From assembly GCA_017416535.1 (NCBI GenBank), contig JAFQCG010000003.1, positions 1-64,000 of the forward strand: DNA of 64,000 nucleotides, read 5' to 3'. The position numbers and the translations under genes were made by a program. The first letter of the stretch is position 1. Every line of letters starts with the position of its first letter. The notes under the pieces were generated by a model that was given only the letters and a program-made list of their open reading frames with translations, was not told the DNA's origin and did not search any database. This document shows, in pieces, positions 24,638 through 33,451 of the stretch. The DNA is from Bacilli bacterium. Lineage in GTDB: Bacteria > Bacillota_I > Bacilli_A > RF39 > UBA660.

Positions 24638-25594
24638 ATGTTAGAAGTAATATTTTTAATAATTGGTTTCATAATGATTATTAAAGCTAGCGACGTTTTA
24701 GTAGATGCAGCATCATCAATTGCAACTAAATTTAACGTTCCTAAAATGCTTATTGCTTTAACAATTGTTTCATTTGGTACATGTGCCCCAGAAGTAGCAA
24801 TATCATTTAATAGTGTAATGGCAAAAAATGGAACAATGGCCTTTGCTAATGTAGTCGGAAGTTGTATAGTAAATGTCTTTCTAATTATTGGACTAGCAGC
24901 ATTAGTTAAACCAATTAAAGTTAAACACAACACAGTAAAAAAAGAAATCCCTATACTTTTATTAGTCACAACATCATTCTCAGTATTGATGTTAGATAGC
25001 ATATTTAATAATAGAAATCCAAATGTCTTTTCAAGAGCAGATGGAATTGTCTTGATACTATTATTCTTCATGTTTGTAGCTTATCTAATTCAATTATTTA
25101 GAGGAAGAGCCATAGAAGAAGCAGAAGAATCAGTAGAAATAAAATATGATAATATTTTTATCGCAATAACATTATTAGTATTATCAATTGTTATGATCTG
25201 TATGAGTAGTGATGTAATTGTTGATAATGCTACAAAGATTGCTCAAGCAATTGGAATAAGTGAAAAAGTAATCACAATGACCGCAATAGTAATAGGAACA
25301 TCTCTTCCAGAGTTAATGCTTACAGTATCATCTGCTAGAAAAGGTGAATTCGATATGACCATTGGAAATATAGTTGGAACAAATATATTTAATGTATGTA
25401 TTGTTCTAGGTCTTCCAGTAGCAATCTATGGAGATATTTTATTAGAGAGTTTCTCAATAGTAGATATATTAGTAGTATTCCTAACATCATTTGATTTATT
25501 CCTATTCGCAAGAAGTGAAAGAACAATATCAAAAAAAGAAGGAATATTAATGATCTTAATATTCATAGTCTACTATACATATTTGTTTATGTAA
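24638..25594 (+). CDS. CaCA-family Ca2+(or K+)/Na+ antiporter
   Basis: 318 residues, about ten membrane helices. The two inverted alpha repeats of the CaCA/YrbG family are clear: SFGTCAPEVAISFNSV ... NVVGSCIVNVFLIIG in the first half and VIGTSLPELMLTVSSA ... NIVGTNIFNVCIVLG in the second, each with the acidic Glu that binds cation. Length is typical of bacterial YrbG-like members. It probably exports calcium in exchange for sodium or protons. The ribosome site is weak (GGGTTGTGAT). It is monocistronic. Confidence 0.88.
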   Translation: MLEVIFLIIGFIMIIKASDVLVDAASSIATKFNVPKMLIALTIVSFGTCAPEVAISFNSVMAKNGTMAFANVVGSCIVNVFLIIGLAALVKPIKVKHNTVKKEIPILLLVTTSFSVLMLDSIFNNRNPNVFSRADGIVLILLFFMFVAYLIQLFRGRAIEEAEESVEIKYDNIFIAITLLVLSIVMICMSSDVIVDNATKIAQAIGISEKVITMTAIVIGTSLPELMLTVSSARKGEFDMTIGNIVGTNIFNVCIVLGLPVAIYGDILLESFSIVDILVVFLTSFDLFLFARSERTISKKEGILMILIFIVYYTYLFM

Positions 25595-25596
25595 TA

Positions 25597-25620
25597 AAGA
25601 GCACTGTAAAGTGTTTTTTT
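25597..25620 (+). terminator. Possible Rho-independent terminator
   Basis: AGCACT-GTAA-AGTGTT followed by T-run; short stem with G-T pairing. Confidence 0.45.
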
Positions 25621-25698
25621 GTTCTTATATATAATTGCTTAATTATTGTTATAAATGATATAATTTCAATAGAATAGAAAGTATTTGGAAGTGATATA

Positions 25699-28029
25699 AT
25701 GTTAAAGAAAATCTCACAATTAATTATAGTACTTTTAATAATGGTTACGGCAATCCCTGTTTTTGCTAAAGAGTCTATCTCTGTTGAATCAATTAAATTA
25801 GTTAGTCAATCAGAAAATCTTAACGTAACTGATACTAAAAACATGAATGTTAATTTCAATGATTTAGACCAATATGTAAAATATGAAGTTACTTTAAAGA
25901 ATAATACGGACAAGAAATTATTTGTTAATGAACTAAAGGTAGATAATTCATCACAAGATTTTATTCATTATGTATTAGATGATAGTTCAATTGGTAAAGA
26001 AATAAGTAGTGGTAAAACTACAAAAGTAAATATCTTTGTAAAAACATTAGAGATTGAAGGTGCTGGTAGAAATACAAATGATAATATAAATTTAAGATTT
26101 ATGTTAGGTGATTCAATTAAGAATCCAGCTACAGGAAATAACAAAGTAGAATTAATTGTATCAATTTTATTAATTAGTTTATTAATCTTTATGGTTTGCT
26201 ATAAAAAGGATACTAAAGTAAAAGTATCAATAATTGTAATAACATTAATGTTAGTCGGAACAACATCAGTACTTGCAGATGATGTAGTAACTGCAGAATT
26301 AGAAGGAAATGTAAGTTATTCATCACAAAATTTAATGCAGTCATCAGGAACTACAGTTACAAATAATACAATAGATTATTCTACATCAGAAGATGTATGG
26401 AAATACTATGATAAAGTTAAAAATGTAAATATCAGTAGTGTATCTAAATTTGAAAAAGATTATGTTGAAGAATTTGATTTAACAATAGGAGATAAGAGTA
26501 GAGTAAAAGGATACTTAGTAAAAAGTGATGCAGAAGGAATGTATGATTTACATATAGCATCACGTGGAGTAATCTATGCCCCAGCAAATTCAACAGCATT
26601 ATTCTCATTCCCAAAAGTAGAAAAGATAAATGGACTTGAAAATGTAGTATTTGAAGAAACAAAAACATTTACAGGAATGTTTATGGGAAATGAAGAAATG
26701 ACAGAAGCAAATGTAGAAAGTATAGATTTCTCAAATGCAGAAGATACATCACACATGTTTACAAAATGTTATGAAATAGAAGTAGAAGAAGAAACATTAA
26801 ATATTCCGGAAGAAGCAAAAAGTGAAAATACATTTATTATGTACTTATATGATGAAGTAAAAAAAGACACCATAACAGATAAGAATACAGATTTTTCAAC
26901 AACACCAATAACAGGAAAATACTTTATTGAAAGTACAAAGAATGATGAATATCCAGTTTATTATTACAGAGGAGCAATAACAAATAATAATGTTAAGTTT
27001 GCGAACTTCTGTTGGAAGATGGTAAGAACAACAGAAACTGGAGGAGTAAAATTAATTTACAATGGAGTACCATCATCAAATGGAAGTTGTAATAACACAG
27101 GAACAGCAAGTCAATTATCTAATAAAAGTAAATTTAACGAAGATTATGATTCCCCAGCGTATGTAGGATATATGTATAATTTAGAATATTCACATCAATA
27201 CATAAATACATCAAATAGATATGATATATACACATATGGAAATGATGTAGAATGGGATGGAGAAAACTATATATTAAAAGATACTACTAAAAGTAATGCC
27301 TGGAACAACGTTAGAAAGACATTAGCAAAAAAATATCATTACACATGTTTTAATTATGAAGGTAAATGTCCGATAGTTTATTATATTACATATTTTGGTG
27401 ACACTTCTAAAATATATTATATTAACCTAGCAAAAGGAAAGGATATAGAAGAAGTGAAAAAAGATATGTTTACTAATAAAAAAGATTCACTAATCAAGAC
27501 AACAATAGATAGTTGGTATAAAACAAATCTTATAAAATATACAAATAAATTAGAAGATACTGTGTGGTGTAATGATAGAACAATATATAGTGGATCATTA
27601 AAGAGTAAAGATACAAATGCAGGAGTAGGAACTTCTCAATTTGGTTCACATGAAAGAAACTATAGAAAAAAAGAACCAAATATTAAATGTTCTACGACAA
27701 ATGATAGTTTTACAGTTAGTCCTAATAAGGGAAATGGAGACTTAACATATCCAGTTGGTTTATTAACAGCAGATGAATACACACTATCTGGAAGTATTGA
27801 TGAATATGGAAATTCGTATTTAAATACAGGAGAAACACAATGGACTTTATCTCCATATGCTTTTAATATGCATAGTGCATATAATTTTTACCTGGATTCA
27901 ACATATACATTAGATAGTAGTGGTGCAGTTTCATATTATCGTGGTGTAAGACCAGCGGTTTCTCTAAAAGCGGGAACTGATTATATATCAGGAAATGGAA
28001 CCGTATCAAATCCATATATAGTAGAATAA
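25699..28029 (+). CDS. Large surface protein with BspA-like and DUF6273-like regions (paralogue 1)
   Basis: 776 residues; GGAAGTGATATA before the ATG. A signal peptide (AIPVFA-KES) leads into a beta-rich domain (~25-140), then a second hydrophobic pair (~153-195) whose last helix again ends in a signal-peptidase-like site (SVLAD). Next come a BspA/DUF285-like region (TFTGMFMGNEEM, SNAEDTSHMF) and a Trp/Cys-rich C-terminal domain with YYYRGA, CWKMVRTTETGG, EDTVWCNDRT, GLLTADEYTLSG, WTLSPYAF and YRGVRPAVSLK. The last motifs resemble DUF6273 domains, possibly a C-type-lectin/sulfatase-modifying-like fold. It is closely related to the gene at 60610. Likely a membrane-attached adhesin. Confidence 0.7.
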   Translation: MLKKISQLIIVLLIMVTAIPVFAKESISVESIKLVSQSENLNVTDTKNMNVNFNDLDQYVKYEVTLKNNTDKKLFVNELKVDNSSQDFIHYVLDDSSIGKEISSGKTTKVNIFVKTLEIEGAGRNTNDNINLRFMLGDSIKNPATGNNKVELIVSILLISLLIFMVCYKKDTKVKVSIIVITLMLVGTTSVLADDVVTAELEGNVSYSSQNLMQSSGTTVTNNTIDYSTSEDVWKYYDKVKNVNISSVSKFEKDYVEEFDLTIGDKSRVKGYLVKSDAEGMYDLHIASRGVIYAPANSTALFSFPKVEKINGLENVVFEETKTFTGMFMGNEEMTEANVESIDFSNAEDTSHMFTKCYEIEVEEETLNIPEEAKSENTFIMYLYDEVKKDTITDKNTDFSTTPITGKYFIESTKNDEYPVYYYRGAITNNNVKFANFCWKMVRTTETGGVKLIYNGVPSSNGSCNNTGTASQLSNKSKFNEDYDSPAYVGYMYNLEYSHQYINTSNRYDIYTYGNDVEWDGENYILKDTTKSNAWNNVRKTLAKKYHYTCFNYEGKCPIVYYITYFGDTSKIYYINLAKGKDIEEVKKDMFTNKKDSLIKTTIDSWYKTNLIKYTNKLEDTVWCNDRTIYSGSLKSKDTNAGVGTSQFGSHERNYRKKEPNIKCSTTNDSFTVSPNKGNGDLTYPVGLLTADEYTLSGSIDEYGNSYLNTGETQWTLSPYAFNMHSAYNFYLDSTYTLDSSGAVSYYRGVRPAVSLKAGTDYISGNGTVSNPYIVE

Positions 28030-28033
28030 ATAC

Positions 28034-28061
28034 TTGTATTTTAAGAAAAATATGTTATAAT
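28034..28061 (+). promoter_or_regulatory. Promoter of the rimP-nusA-infB operon
   Basis: TTGTAT (28034-28039), 16-base spacer, TATAAT (28056-28061) with an upstream TG giving an extended -10. Confidence 0.6.
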
Positions 28062-28073
28062 ATAAGCAGAAAG

Positions 28074-28099
28074 GAGTGGGAGACAAAAATTTCCCACTC
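28074..28099 (+). promoter_or_regulatory. Leader hairpin of the rimP operon
   Basis: GAGTGGGA (28074-28081) pairs perfectly with TCCCACTC (28092-28099). A hairpin of this kind just before rimP is common in Bacillota. It lies between the promoter and the rimP ribosome site and is followed by a weak T-rich stretch, so it could be an attenuator or an mRNA-stability element. Confidence 0.55.
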
Positions 28100-28121
28100 T
28101 TATTATTTAGGAGGTGAATTC

Positions 28122-28376
28122 ATGAAAGAACAAGTAGCACAACTTGTAAATGAATCTATTAAGGAATTAAACGTATTTGTAGATGATGCATACATCTCAA
28201 ATGAGGAAGGGAAAAAAATCTTTAATATAGTTTTAGATAGTGAGGAAATTATTGATTTAAACAGAATCACAGACGCCTCAAGAATAATAAATAAAATTAT
28301 GGATAAAAATGCTAATCTATTAGAAGAAGCTGATGAACTAGACATTTTTTCAAAAGAGAAGGGAGACATTGAATAA
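28122..28376 (+). CDS. rimP: Half-length RimP-like ribosome maturation factor
   Basis: 84 residues; TAGGAGGTG before the ATG. Position directly upstream of nusA is where rimP belongs. The sequence aligns in pattern with the N-terminal alpha/beta domain of RimP: opening helix VAQLVNESIKELN, strand FNIVLDSEE, then IDLNRITDASRIINKIMDK (compare the usual L-x-D-C-x-x-V-S-R-x-I-x-x-x-L-D). The C-terminal SH3-like domain is absent: the stop overlaps the nusA start (TAATGA), leaving no room. RimP normally has ~150 residues and assists 30S assembly. It may be a reduced RimP or a diverged functional replacement. Confidence 0.65.
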   Translation: MKEQVAQLVNESIKELNVFVDDAYISNEEGKKIFNIVLDSEEIIDLNRITDASRIINKIMDKNANLLEEADELDIFSKEKGDIE

Positions 28377-29560
28377 TGAACGGTAAAGAATTTAAAAAAG
28401 CATTAGATAATATTGTTAAAGAAAAAGATATCGATCCAGAAGTAGTATATAATGCAATGGAATTAGCGTTAACTTCTGCATATAAGAAAAACTTTAATTC
28501 AAAAACAAATGTAAAAGTATTATTTGATCGTGCAACAGGAGAAATTAAAGTATATTCATTCTTAACAGTAGTTGAAGATGACAAAATGACTAAAGAAGAA
28601 TATGAAGATTACTTATTTGAACAATATTCTGATGACGATGAAGAAGAGGAAGAAGAAATTCCAGCAGAAGGAGAAGAAGGAGAAGAAAAAGAAACAATTT
28701 CTTATTTCAATCCTGAAACTGAAATTAAATTAACAGATGCTAAGAAATTAGATAAGACTTTAGAAATTGGAGATACTATTGATACAGAAGTTACTCCAAA
28801 AGACTTTGGTCGTGTAGCAGCATCAACTGCTAAACAAGTAGTAGTACAAAAAATTAGAGAAGCTGAAAGAAATAGTATCATGGAAGAATTTGGAGACAAA
28901 CAAGATGAATTATTAATTGGTACAGTAGCTTTAGAAGATACTGATAACTATTTCATCGATTTAGGTCGTACAAATGGTATCTTACCAAAGAAAGATATTA
29001 TTCCTGGAGAAAAAATTGAAATGGGTTCTCAAATTAAAGTTTATGTATCAAAAGTAGACAATAATGGAAAGAACTTACTTATCCTATTAAGTAGAGCACA
29101 CTTTGGATTTGTAAAAAGATTATTTGAACTTGAAATTCCAGAAATCAATGATGGAACAGTAATGTTATATTCAGTAGCAAGAGATGCTGGAAACAGAAGT
29201 AAAGTTGCAGTATATTCAGAAAATCCACAAGTTGACCCAATTGGTGCTTGTATTGGTGAAAAAGGGTCAAGAATCGCTCGTATCATTGAAGAATTACATG
29301 GAGAAAAATTAGACGTAGTTAAATATGATAAAGATCCAGCAATCTTCATTGAAAATGCCTTATCACCAGCAAGAGAATTAACAGTAGCAATTACTGATCC
29401 AAAGAAACAAGAAGCAATGGTTATTGCAGATGGAGATAACTTCTCTTTAGCAATTGGTAAAAAAGGACAAAATGCTCGTCTAGCTTCTAAGTTAACACAT
29501 TTTAAAATAGATATTAAAACAACTGAACAAGCAAGAGAAGCAGGAATCAATTTTAGATAA
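28376..29560 (+). CDS. nusA: Transcription termination/antitermination factor NusA
   Basis: 394 residues, starting within the rimP stop. Domains in order: N-terminal RNA polymerase-binding domain, S1 domain (around LIGTVALEDTDNYFIDLGRTNGILP), then KH1 and KH2 with IGACIGEKGSRIARIIEEL and LAIGKKGQNARLASKL. An unusually acidic insert of about 20 Glu/Asp-rich residues lies near residues 85-110, inside the N-terminal domain region. No C-terminal acidic repeats, as is normal in Gram-positives. It modulates pausing, termination and antitermination. Confidence 0.95.
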   Translation: MNGKEFKKALDNIVKEKDIDPEVVYNAMELALTSAYKKNFNSKTNVKVLFDRATGEIKVYSFLTVVEDDKMTKEEYEDYLFEQYSDDDEEEEEEIPAEGEEGEEKETISYFNPETEIKLTDAKKLDKTLEIGDTIDTEVTPKDFGRVAASTAKQVVVQKIREAERNSIMEEFGDKQDELLIGTVALEDTDNYFIDLGRTNGILPKKDIIPGEKIEMGSQIKVYVSKVDNNGKNLLILLSRAHFGFVKRLFELEIPEINDGTVMLYSVARDAGNRSKVAVYSENPQVDPIGACIGEKGSRIARIIEELHGEKLDVVKYDKDPAIFIENALSPARELTVAITDPKKQEAMVIADGDNFSLAIGKKGQNARLASKLTHFKIDIKTTEQAREAGINFR

Positions 29561-29572
29561 TAGGAGGTATTT

Positions 29573-29836
29573 ATGAAAGTAAAAAAAGTACCACTAAGAT
29601 CATGTGTTATCACAAAAGAACAACTACCAAAACAAGAACTTTTAAGAATAGTTAGAACTCCATATGGAGAAGTTCAAGTAGACGAAACTGGAAAGTTAAA
29701 TGGTAGAGGAGCATATATTAAAAAAGATATTGAAGTTCTAGAAAAAGCAAAGAAGACAGGATTACTTGCTAAAAGATTAGAATGCACTATATCAGATGAA
29801 GTATATGAAGAAATAAGAAAAATAATAGAAAAATAG
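29573..29836 (+). CDS. ylxR: YlxR (RnpM-type) RNA-binding protein
   Basis: 87 residues; AGGAGG before the ATG. The hallmark DUF448 pattern is present: PLRSCVITKEQLPKQELLRIVRTP followed by D-E-T-G-K-L-NGRGAYI. In Bacillota this protein sits between nusA and infB, binds RNA, and has been reported to modulate RNase P. The usual next gene, the L7Ae-like ylxQ, is missing here and infB follows directly. Confidence 0.92.
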   Translation: MKVKKVPLRSCVITKEQLPKQELLRIVRTPYGEVQVDETGKLNGRGAYIKKDIEVLEKAKKTGLLAKRLECTISDEVYEEIRKIIEK

Positions 29837-29855
29837 AAAAGTGAGGTGAGTCTTT

Positions 29856-31997
29856 ATGATGACTTTAGAAGATTATGCTTTAGACGTAAACAAGACGATT
29901 GATGAAATTAAAGCATTATGCGATAAGATCGGAATTAACTACGAAGATGAGAACTCATTGTTAAATGAAACAGATATTATCCTACTTGATAATGAACAAC
30001 AAGACGAAGAAGATTATGTGACTACAGGAGATGAAGATGCTCTTGAAGAACAAAGACTTGAAGAAGAAGTAGAAGATATAGCAGAAGAATTAGCACTAGA
30101 TACAAAATTTGATTTAGATAATTCTTCATCATTTGAAAAAGTAAAACCAAAAGTAGTAAAGAAAACAGACAATAATAAAAAAGATTTCTTAAAAGAAAGA
30201 AAGAAAATGTACAAGAATCGTGAAAAATTACAAAGTAACGAACAAGTACAAGATGAAAATGTAATTTTATATAAAGAAGGAATGAACGTTTCTGAATTAG
30301 CTGCGTTATTAGAAGTAGCACCAGTTGAATTAGTAAAAAAATTAATGACACTTGGAGTTATGGCTAATATTAATCAAGCAATTGATTATGATACAGCTGA
30401 AATTATTGTTACAGATTACAATAAAACATTAAAGAAAGAAGAAACTGCTGATATTTCAAACTTTGAAAACTTTGAAATTGAAGATAGAGAAGAAGACTTA
30501 GTAGAACGTCCTCCAGTTGTAACAATCATGGGACACGTTGACCATGGTAAAACTTCATTACTAGATGCAATAAGAAAAACAGATGTAGTAAGTGGAGAAG
30601 CAGGAGGAATTACTCAAGCAATTGGTGCTTACTCTGTAAAATATAACGATAAGAAATTAACATTTATAGATACTCCAGGACATGCTGCATTTACTGAAAT
30701 GCGTGCACGTGGAGCATCTATTACAGATATAGTAATTATTATTGTTGCTGCAGACGATGGAATAATGCCACAAACAAGAGAAGCAATTGACCATGCAAAA
30801 GCCGCAGGATGTCCAATTATTGTTGCAATTAACAAAATTGATAAACCTGAAGCAAATGTTGACAGAGTAATGACAGGATTAGTTGAAAATGGATTAACTC
30901 CAGAAGCTTGGGGTGGAGATATTATCGTAAATCAAATTTCTGCAAAAACAGGTGTAGGAATTAATGAATTACTAGAAAATATCTTATTAGTTGCAGAAAT
31001 GGAAAGTCTAAAAGCAAATCCTAATCGTTATGCAACAGGAGCAGTAATTGAATCTAAAAAAGATTCAAAAATTGGTTCAGTAGCAACATTACTTATCCAA
31101 AATGGAACACTTCGTTTAGGTGATCCAATTGTTATTGGAAATTATTTTGGTAAGGTAAGAACATTAAAAAATGATAAAGGACAAAATATAGTTGAAGCAA
31201 AACCATCAACTCCAGTAGAAGTAACTGGTATTTCAGAAGTACCAAGTGCTGGAGACAAATTCATGGCTTTTGAATCAGAAAAACAAGCAAAACAAATCGC
31301 TGAAGAAAGAACACTTCGTTCTAAAGCGACAGACACAAACTTATCAGGAATGAGTTTAGACGACTTATTTGGACAAATCCAAATTGGTGTAAAAGAAATT
31401 AATGTAGTTTTAAAAGCAGATGTAAACGGAAGTTTAGAAGCAGTTAAAAATGCATTAGAAAAAATTGACGTTGAAGGTGTTAAAGTAAAAGTTGTACGTG
31501 GAGCAGTAGGTGCAATTACTGAAAGTGATATCGTATTAGCTTCAGCATCAAAAGCATTAATTATTGGTTTCAATGTAAGAGCATCAGGAAAATCTCTTGA
31601 TACTGCTAAAGAATATGGAATCACAATTAAAACATATGACATTATCTATAAAGTTGTAGAAGATATGGAAGCTGCAATGAAAGGAATGTTAGATCCAGAA
31701 TTCGAAGAAAAAGTTTTAGGAACATTAGAAATAAGACAAATCTTCAAATTCTCAAAAGTTGGATTAATTGCTGGATGTCACGTAACAAATGGTATAATTA
31801 AAAACGGACAAAAAGCAAGAATTATTAGAGATGACGTTGTAGTATATAACGGTTCAATCAAAACATTACAACATGAAAAAGATCAAGTTAAAGAAGTTAA
31901 GAAAGACATGGATTGTGGATTAACTTTAGAAAACTGTCAAGACTACAAAGAAAACGATATTATCGAAGTATATGAATTAGTAGAAATTAAAAGATAA
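29856..31997 (+). CDS. infB: Translation initiation factor IF-2
   Basis: 713 residues. The N-terminal region (1-~200) is acidic and variable with an IF2-N module (MNVSELAALLEVAPVELVKKLM). The GTPase domain has G1 GHVDHGKTSLLD, G3 DTPGHAAF and G4 NKID. Domains II to IV follow (ATLLIQNGTLRLGDPIVIG; LKADVNGSLEAVKNAL), ending in the tRNA-binding C-terminal domain. Start at ATGATG with GTGAGGTGAG upstream. It places initiator tRNA on the 30S subunit. Confidence 0.97.
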   Translation: MMTLEDYALDVNKTIDEIKALCDKIGINYEDENSLLNETDIILLDNEQQDEEDYVTTGDEDALEEQRLEEEVEDIAEELALDTKFDLDNSSSFEKVKPKVVKKTDNNKKDFLKERKKMYKNREKLQSNEQVQDENVILYKEGMNVSELAALLEVAPVELVKKLMTLGVMANINQAIDYDTAEIIVTDYNKTLKKEETADISNFENFEIEDREEDLVERPPVVTIMGHVDHGKTSLLDAIRKTDVVSGEAGGITQAIGAYSVKYNDKKLTFIDTPGHAAFTEMRARGASITDIVIIIVAADDGIMPQTREAIDHAKAAGCPIIVAINKIDKPEANVDRVMTGLVENGLTPEAWGGDIIVNQISAKTGVGINELLENILLVAEMESLKANPNRYATGAVIESKKDSKIGSVATLLIQNGTLRLGDPIVIGNYFGKVRTLKNDKGQNIVEAKPSTPVEVTGISEVPSAGDKFMAFESEKQAKQIAEERTLRSKATDTNLSGMSLDDLFGQIQIGVKEINVVLKADVNGSLEAVKNALEKIDVEGVKVKVVRGAVGAITESDIVLASASKALIIGFNVRASGKSLDTAKEYGITIKTYDIIYKVVEDMEAAMKGMLDPEFEEKVLGTLEIRQIFKFSKVGLIAGCHVTNGIIKNGQKARIIRDDVVVYNGSIKTLQHEKDQVKEVKKDMDCGLTLENCQDYKENDIIEVYELVEIKR

Positions 31998-32014
31998 TAT
32001 CTTAGGGAGTTCAA

Positions 32015-32386
32015 ATGAAAACAAATGAAAAGACTGATATAGAAAGAAAAATTATCAGTACTGAATTATTAAATGAAAATACGCTGCTAGTTATTAGTAA
32101 GTCTGATGAAGAAGAATATCCTCGTGTTTCAATAAATTATGAAAAATACGATGAAGTTCGTTCAAAGGATCTTGTTACTTTAACTCCAGATGTAAAAGTA
32201 GAACATAATGATCAAATGATTGCAATATTTTGTAAAGAAGGAAAAGTCTTAAGAAAATATAAACTAGCATCAGTTTATGATATAAGAATTCATGAGTACG
32301 TAGGTACATCAAATATGCATTTGCATTATGAAGCAAGTAAATATCAAGGAGCAAAAGTAAAAAGACTAGTAGCTGATAAGAAGTAG
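32015..32386 (+). CDS. Unknown protein inserted between infB and rbfA
   Basis: 123 residues; TAGGGAG before the ATG, 17 bases after infB and 19 bases before rbfA, so it belongs to the operon. No signal peptide or membrane helix. The sequence is charged with several short strands (NTLLVISKSDEE, QMIAIFCKEGKVLRKYKLASVYDIRI), suggesting a small beta-rich cytoplasmic protein. A YlxP-like identity, which would fit the place, is not supported by the sequence I can see. A link to translation is inferred from position only. Confidence 0.7.
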   Translation: MKTNEKTDIERKIISTELLNENTLLVISKSDEEEYPRVSINYEKYDEVRSKDLVTLTPDVKVEHNDQMIAIFCKEGKVLRKYKLASVYDIRIHEYVGTSNMHLHYEASKYQGAKVKRLVADKK

Positions 32387-32405
32387 ACAAAGGAGGTCTT
32401 CTACT

Positions 32406-32753
32406 ATGGCAAACAATGTAAAAATAGAAAGACTAAATCATGCATTTCAAGAAGAAATAAGTATGATTTTAATGACTGAAATCAAAGATGAAGATATTAA
32501 GTTCGTAACAATTACAGGAGTTGAAACAACATCAGATTTAGGATTCGCAAAAGTATATTTCACAGTATTAGATGATACTAAAAGAGAATCTACTTTAGAA
32601 GCTTTAAATGGTGCTGCATCATTCATTCGTGGAGAACTATCAAAAAGAGTAGAGATTCGTCATACTCCAGAATTAAAATTTATTTATGACACTTCAATTG
32701 AATATGGAAATCATATTGAAAAAATAATTGAACAAATAAATGAAGAAAAATAA
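32406..32753 (+). CDS. rbfA: Ribosome-binding factor A
   Basis: 115 residues; AAAGGAGG before the ATG. Characteristic segments are IERLNHAFQEEISMIL, the strand VTITGVETTSDLGFAKVYFTVL and the KH-like helix RGELSKRVEIRHTPELKFIYD. It binds the 30S subunit during 16S 5' end processing and cold adaptation. It ends the operon; truB, ribF and rpsO, which often follow, do not. Confidence 0.94.
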   Translation: MANNVKIERLNHAFQEEISMILMTEIKDEDIKFVTITGVETTSDLGFAKVYFTVLDDTKRESTLEALNGAASFIRGELSKRVEIRHTPELKFIYDTSIEYGNHIEKIIEQINEEK

Positions 32754-32781
32754 AAGATTGTCAACCAGACAATCTTTTTTC
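32752..32781 (+). terminator. Rho-independent terminator of the nusA-infB-rbfA operon
   Basis: AAAGATTGTC-AACCA-GACAATCTTTTTT. Confidence 0.85.
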
Positions 32782-32836
32782 TTTTACTAATAAAACTAAT
32801 ATGATAAAATACTAATATAGGAAGGTAGATGATACT

Positions 32837-33409
32837 ATGTCTAAAACAAAACAAAAATACAATGATTGCTGGATGTATATCTTATTATTATCAACATTAG
32901 TAATCTTAACTGAATCAGTTAAAACATTTAATTTTTCATTATTTAAAGTAGAAATGACTGTTGCTATATTCTTAATACCATTTATATTTGCAATAACAAA
33001 TTACATTACCAAAAAATATGGATTTAGAAGAGCACTAAATGGAATTATTATCTCTGCTGTATCAATGATCTTATTTATAGTATTAATGTGTTTTGCTATA
33101 GGTACTGAAATGAACTTTAGTGCTTTAAGTGGAGGATTAATAGGATATTTAATAAGTCAAATAGTAAATACAATGATTTATAAATTTTTACTTACAAATA
33201 CAAATTCTCCATACATTCTTGTAGTGTTAAATTATGTATTTGCCTACATCGTATTCTATATGGTTTATACAATAATTCACTTAGATATGATTATCCTTGA
33301 TACATTCTGGATATCTTATTTTATCGTATTAGCTATACAATCGATTATGTCACTTGCATTAGCATTTATTGATAAAAAAATAGTCGTAGGAATAGGTAAG
33401 GATGATTAA
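32837..33409 (+). CDS. Integral membrane protein, possibly YhhQ/VUT queuosine-precursor transporter
   Basis: 190 residues, about six membrane helices. The segment FAITNYITKKYGFRRALNGI resembles the D-x-x-x-E-x-Y-G-x-x-x-A-x-R-x-x loop of the VUT (YhhQ) family, and GGLIGYLISQIVNTMIY resembles its second signature. The conserved acidic residue of the first loop is Asn here, which lowers certainty. If correct, it imports a precursor of queuosine. A generic small transporter is the alternative. Good ribosome site GGAAGG. Confidence 0.5.
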   Translation: MSKTKQKYNDCWMYILLLSTLVILTESVKTFNFSLFKVEMTVAIFLIPFIFAITNYITKKYGFRRALNGIIISAVSMILFIVLMCFAIGTEMNFSALSGGLIGYLISQIVNTMIYKFLLTNTNSPYILVVLNYVFAYIVFYMVYTIIHLDMIILDTFWISYFIVLAIQSIMSLALAFIDKKIVVGIGKDD

Positions 33410-33422
33410 TCCTTATTTTTTT
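33397..33422 (+). terminator. Rho-independent terminator
   Basis: TAAGGAT-GAT-TAATCCTTA then T-run, overlapping the stop of the membrane protein gene. Confidence 0.6.
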
Positions 33423-33451
33423 GTTATAATAAACTAGAAAGTGGTGATTAT

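Noticed and set aside
24634-25071. 145-residue antisense frame in the CaCA antiporter gene
   Set aside because: Hydrophobic composition mirrors the membrane helices on the other strand; no ribosome site.
25699-28029. Diversity-generating retroelement target (lectin-like C-terminal domain)
   Set aside because: No reverse transcriptase gene, template repeat or adenine-biased variable region was seen nearby.
28122-28376. Frameshifted rimP
   Set aside because: The nusA start overlaps the rimP stop, and no downstream frame encodes a missing C-terminal domain, so it is a clean shortening.
29041-29613. 190-residue open frame antisense to nusA
   Set aside because: It is the mirror of nusA coding sequence in low-stop AT-rich DNA, has no ribosome site and a Ser/Thr/Ile-rich composition typical of shadow frames.
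31142-31642. 166-residue antisense frame in infB
   Set aside because: Shadow of infB; no supporting signals.
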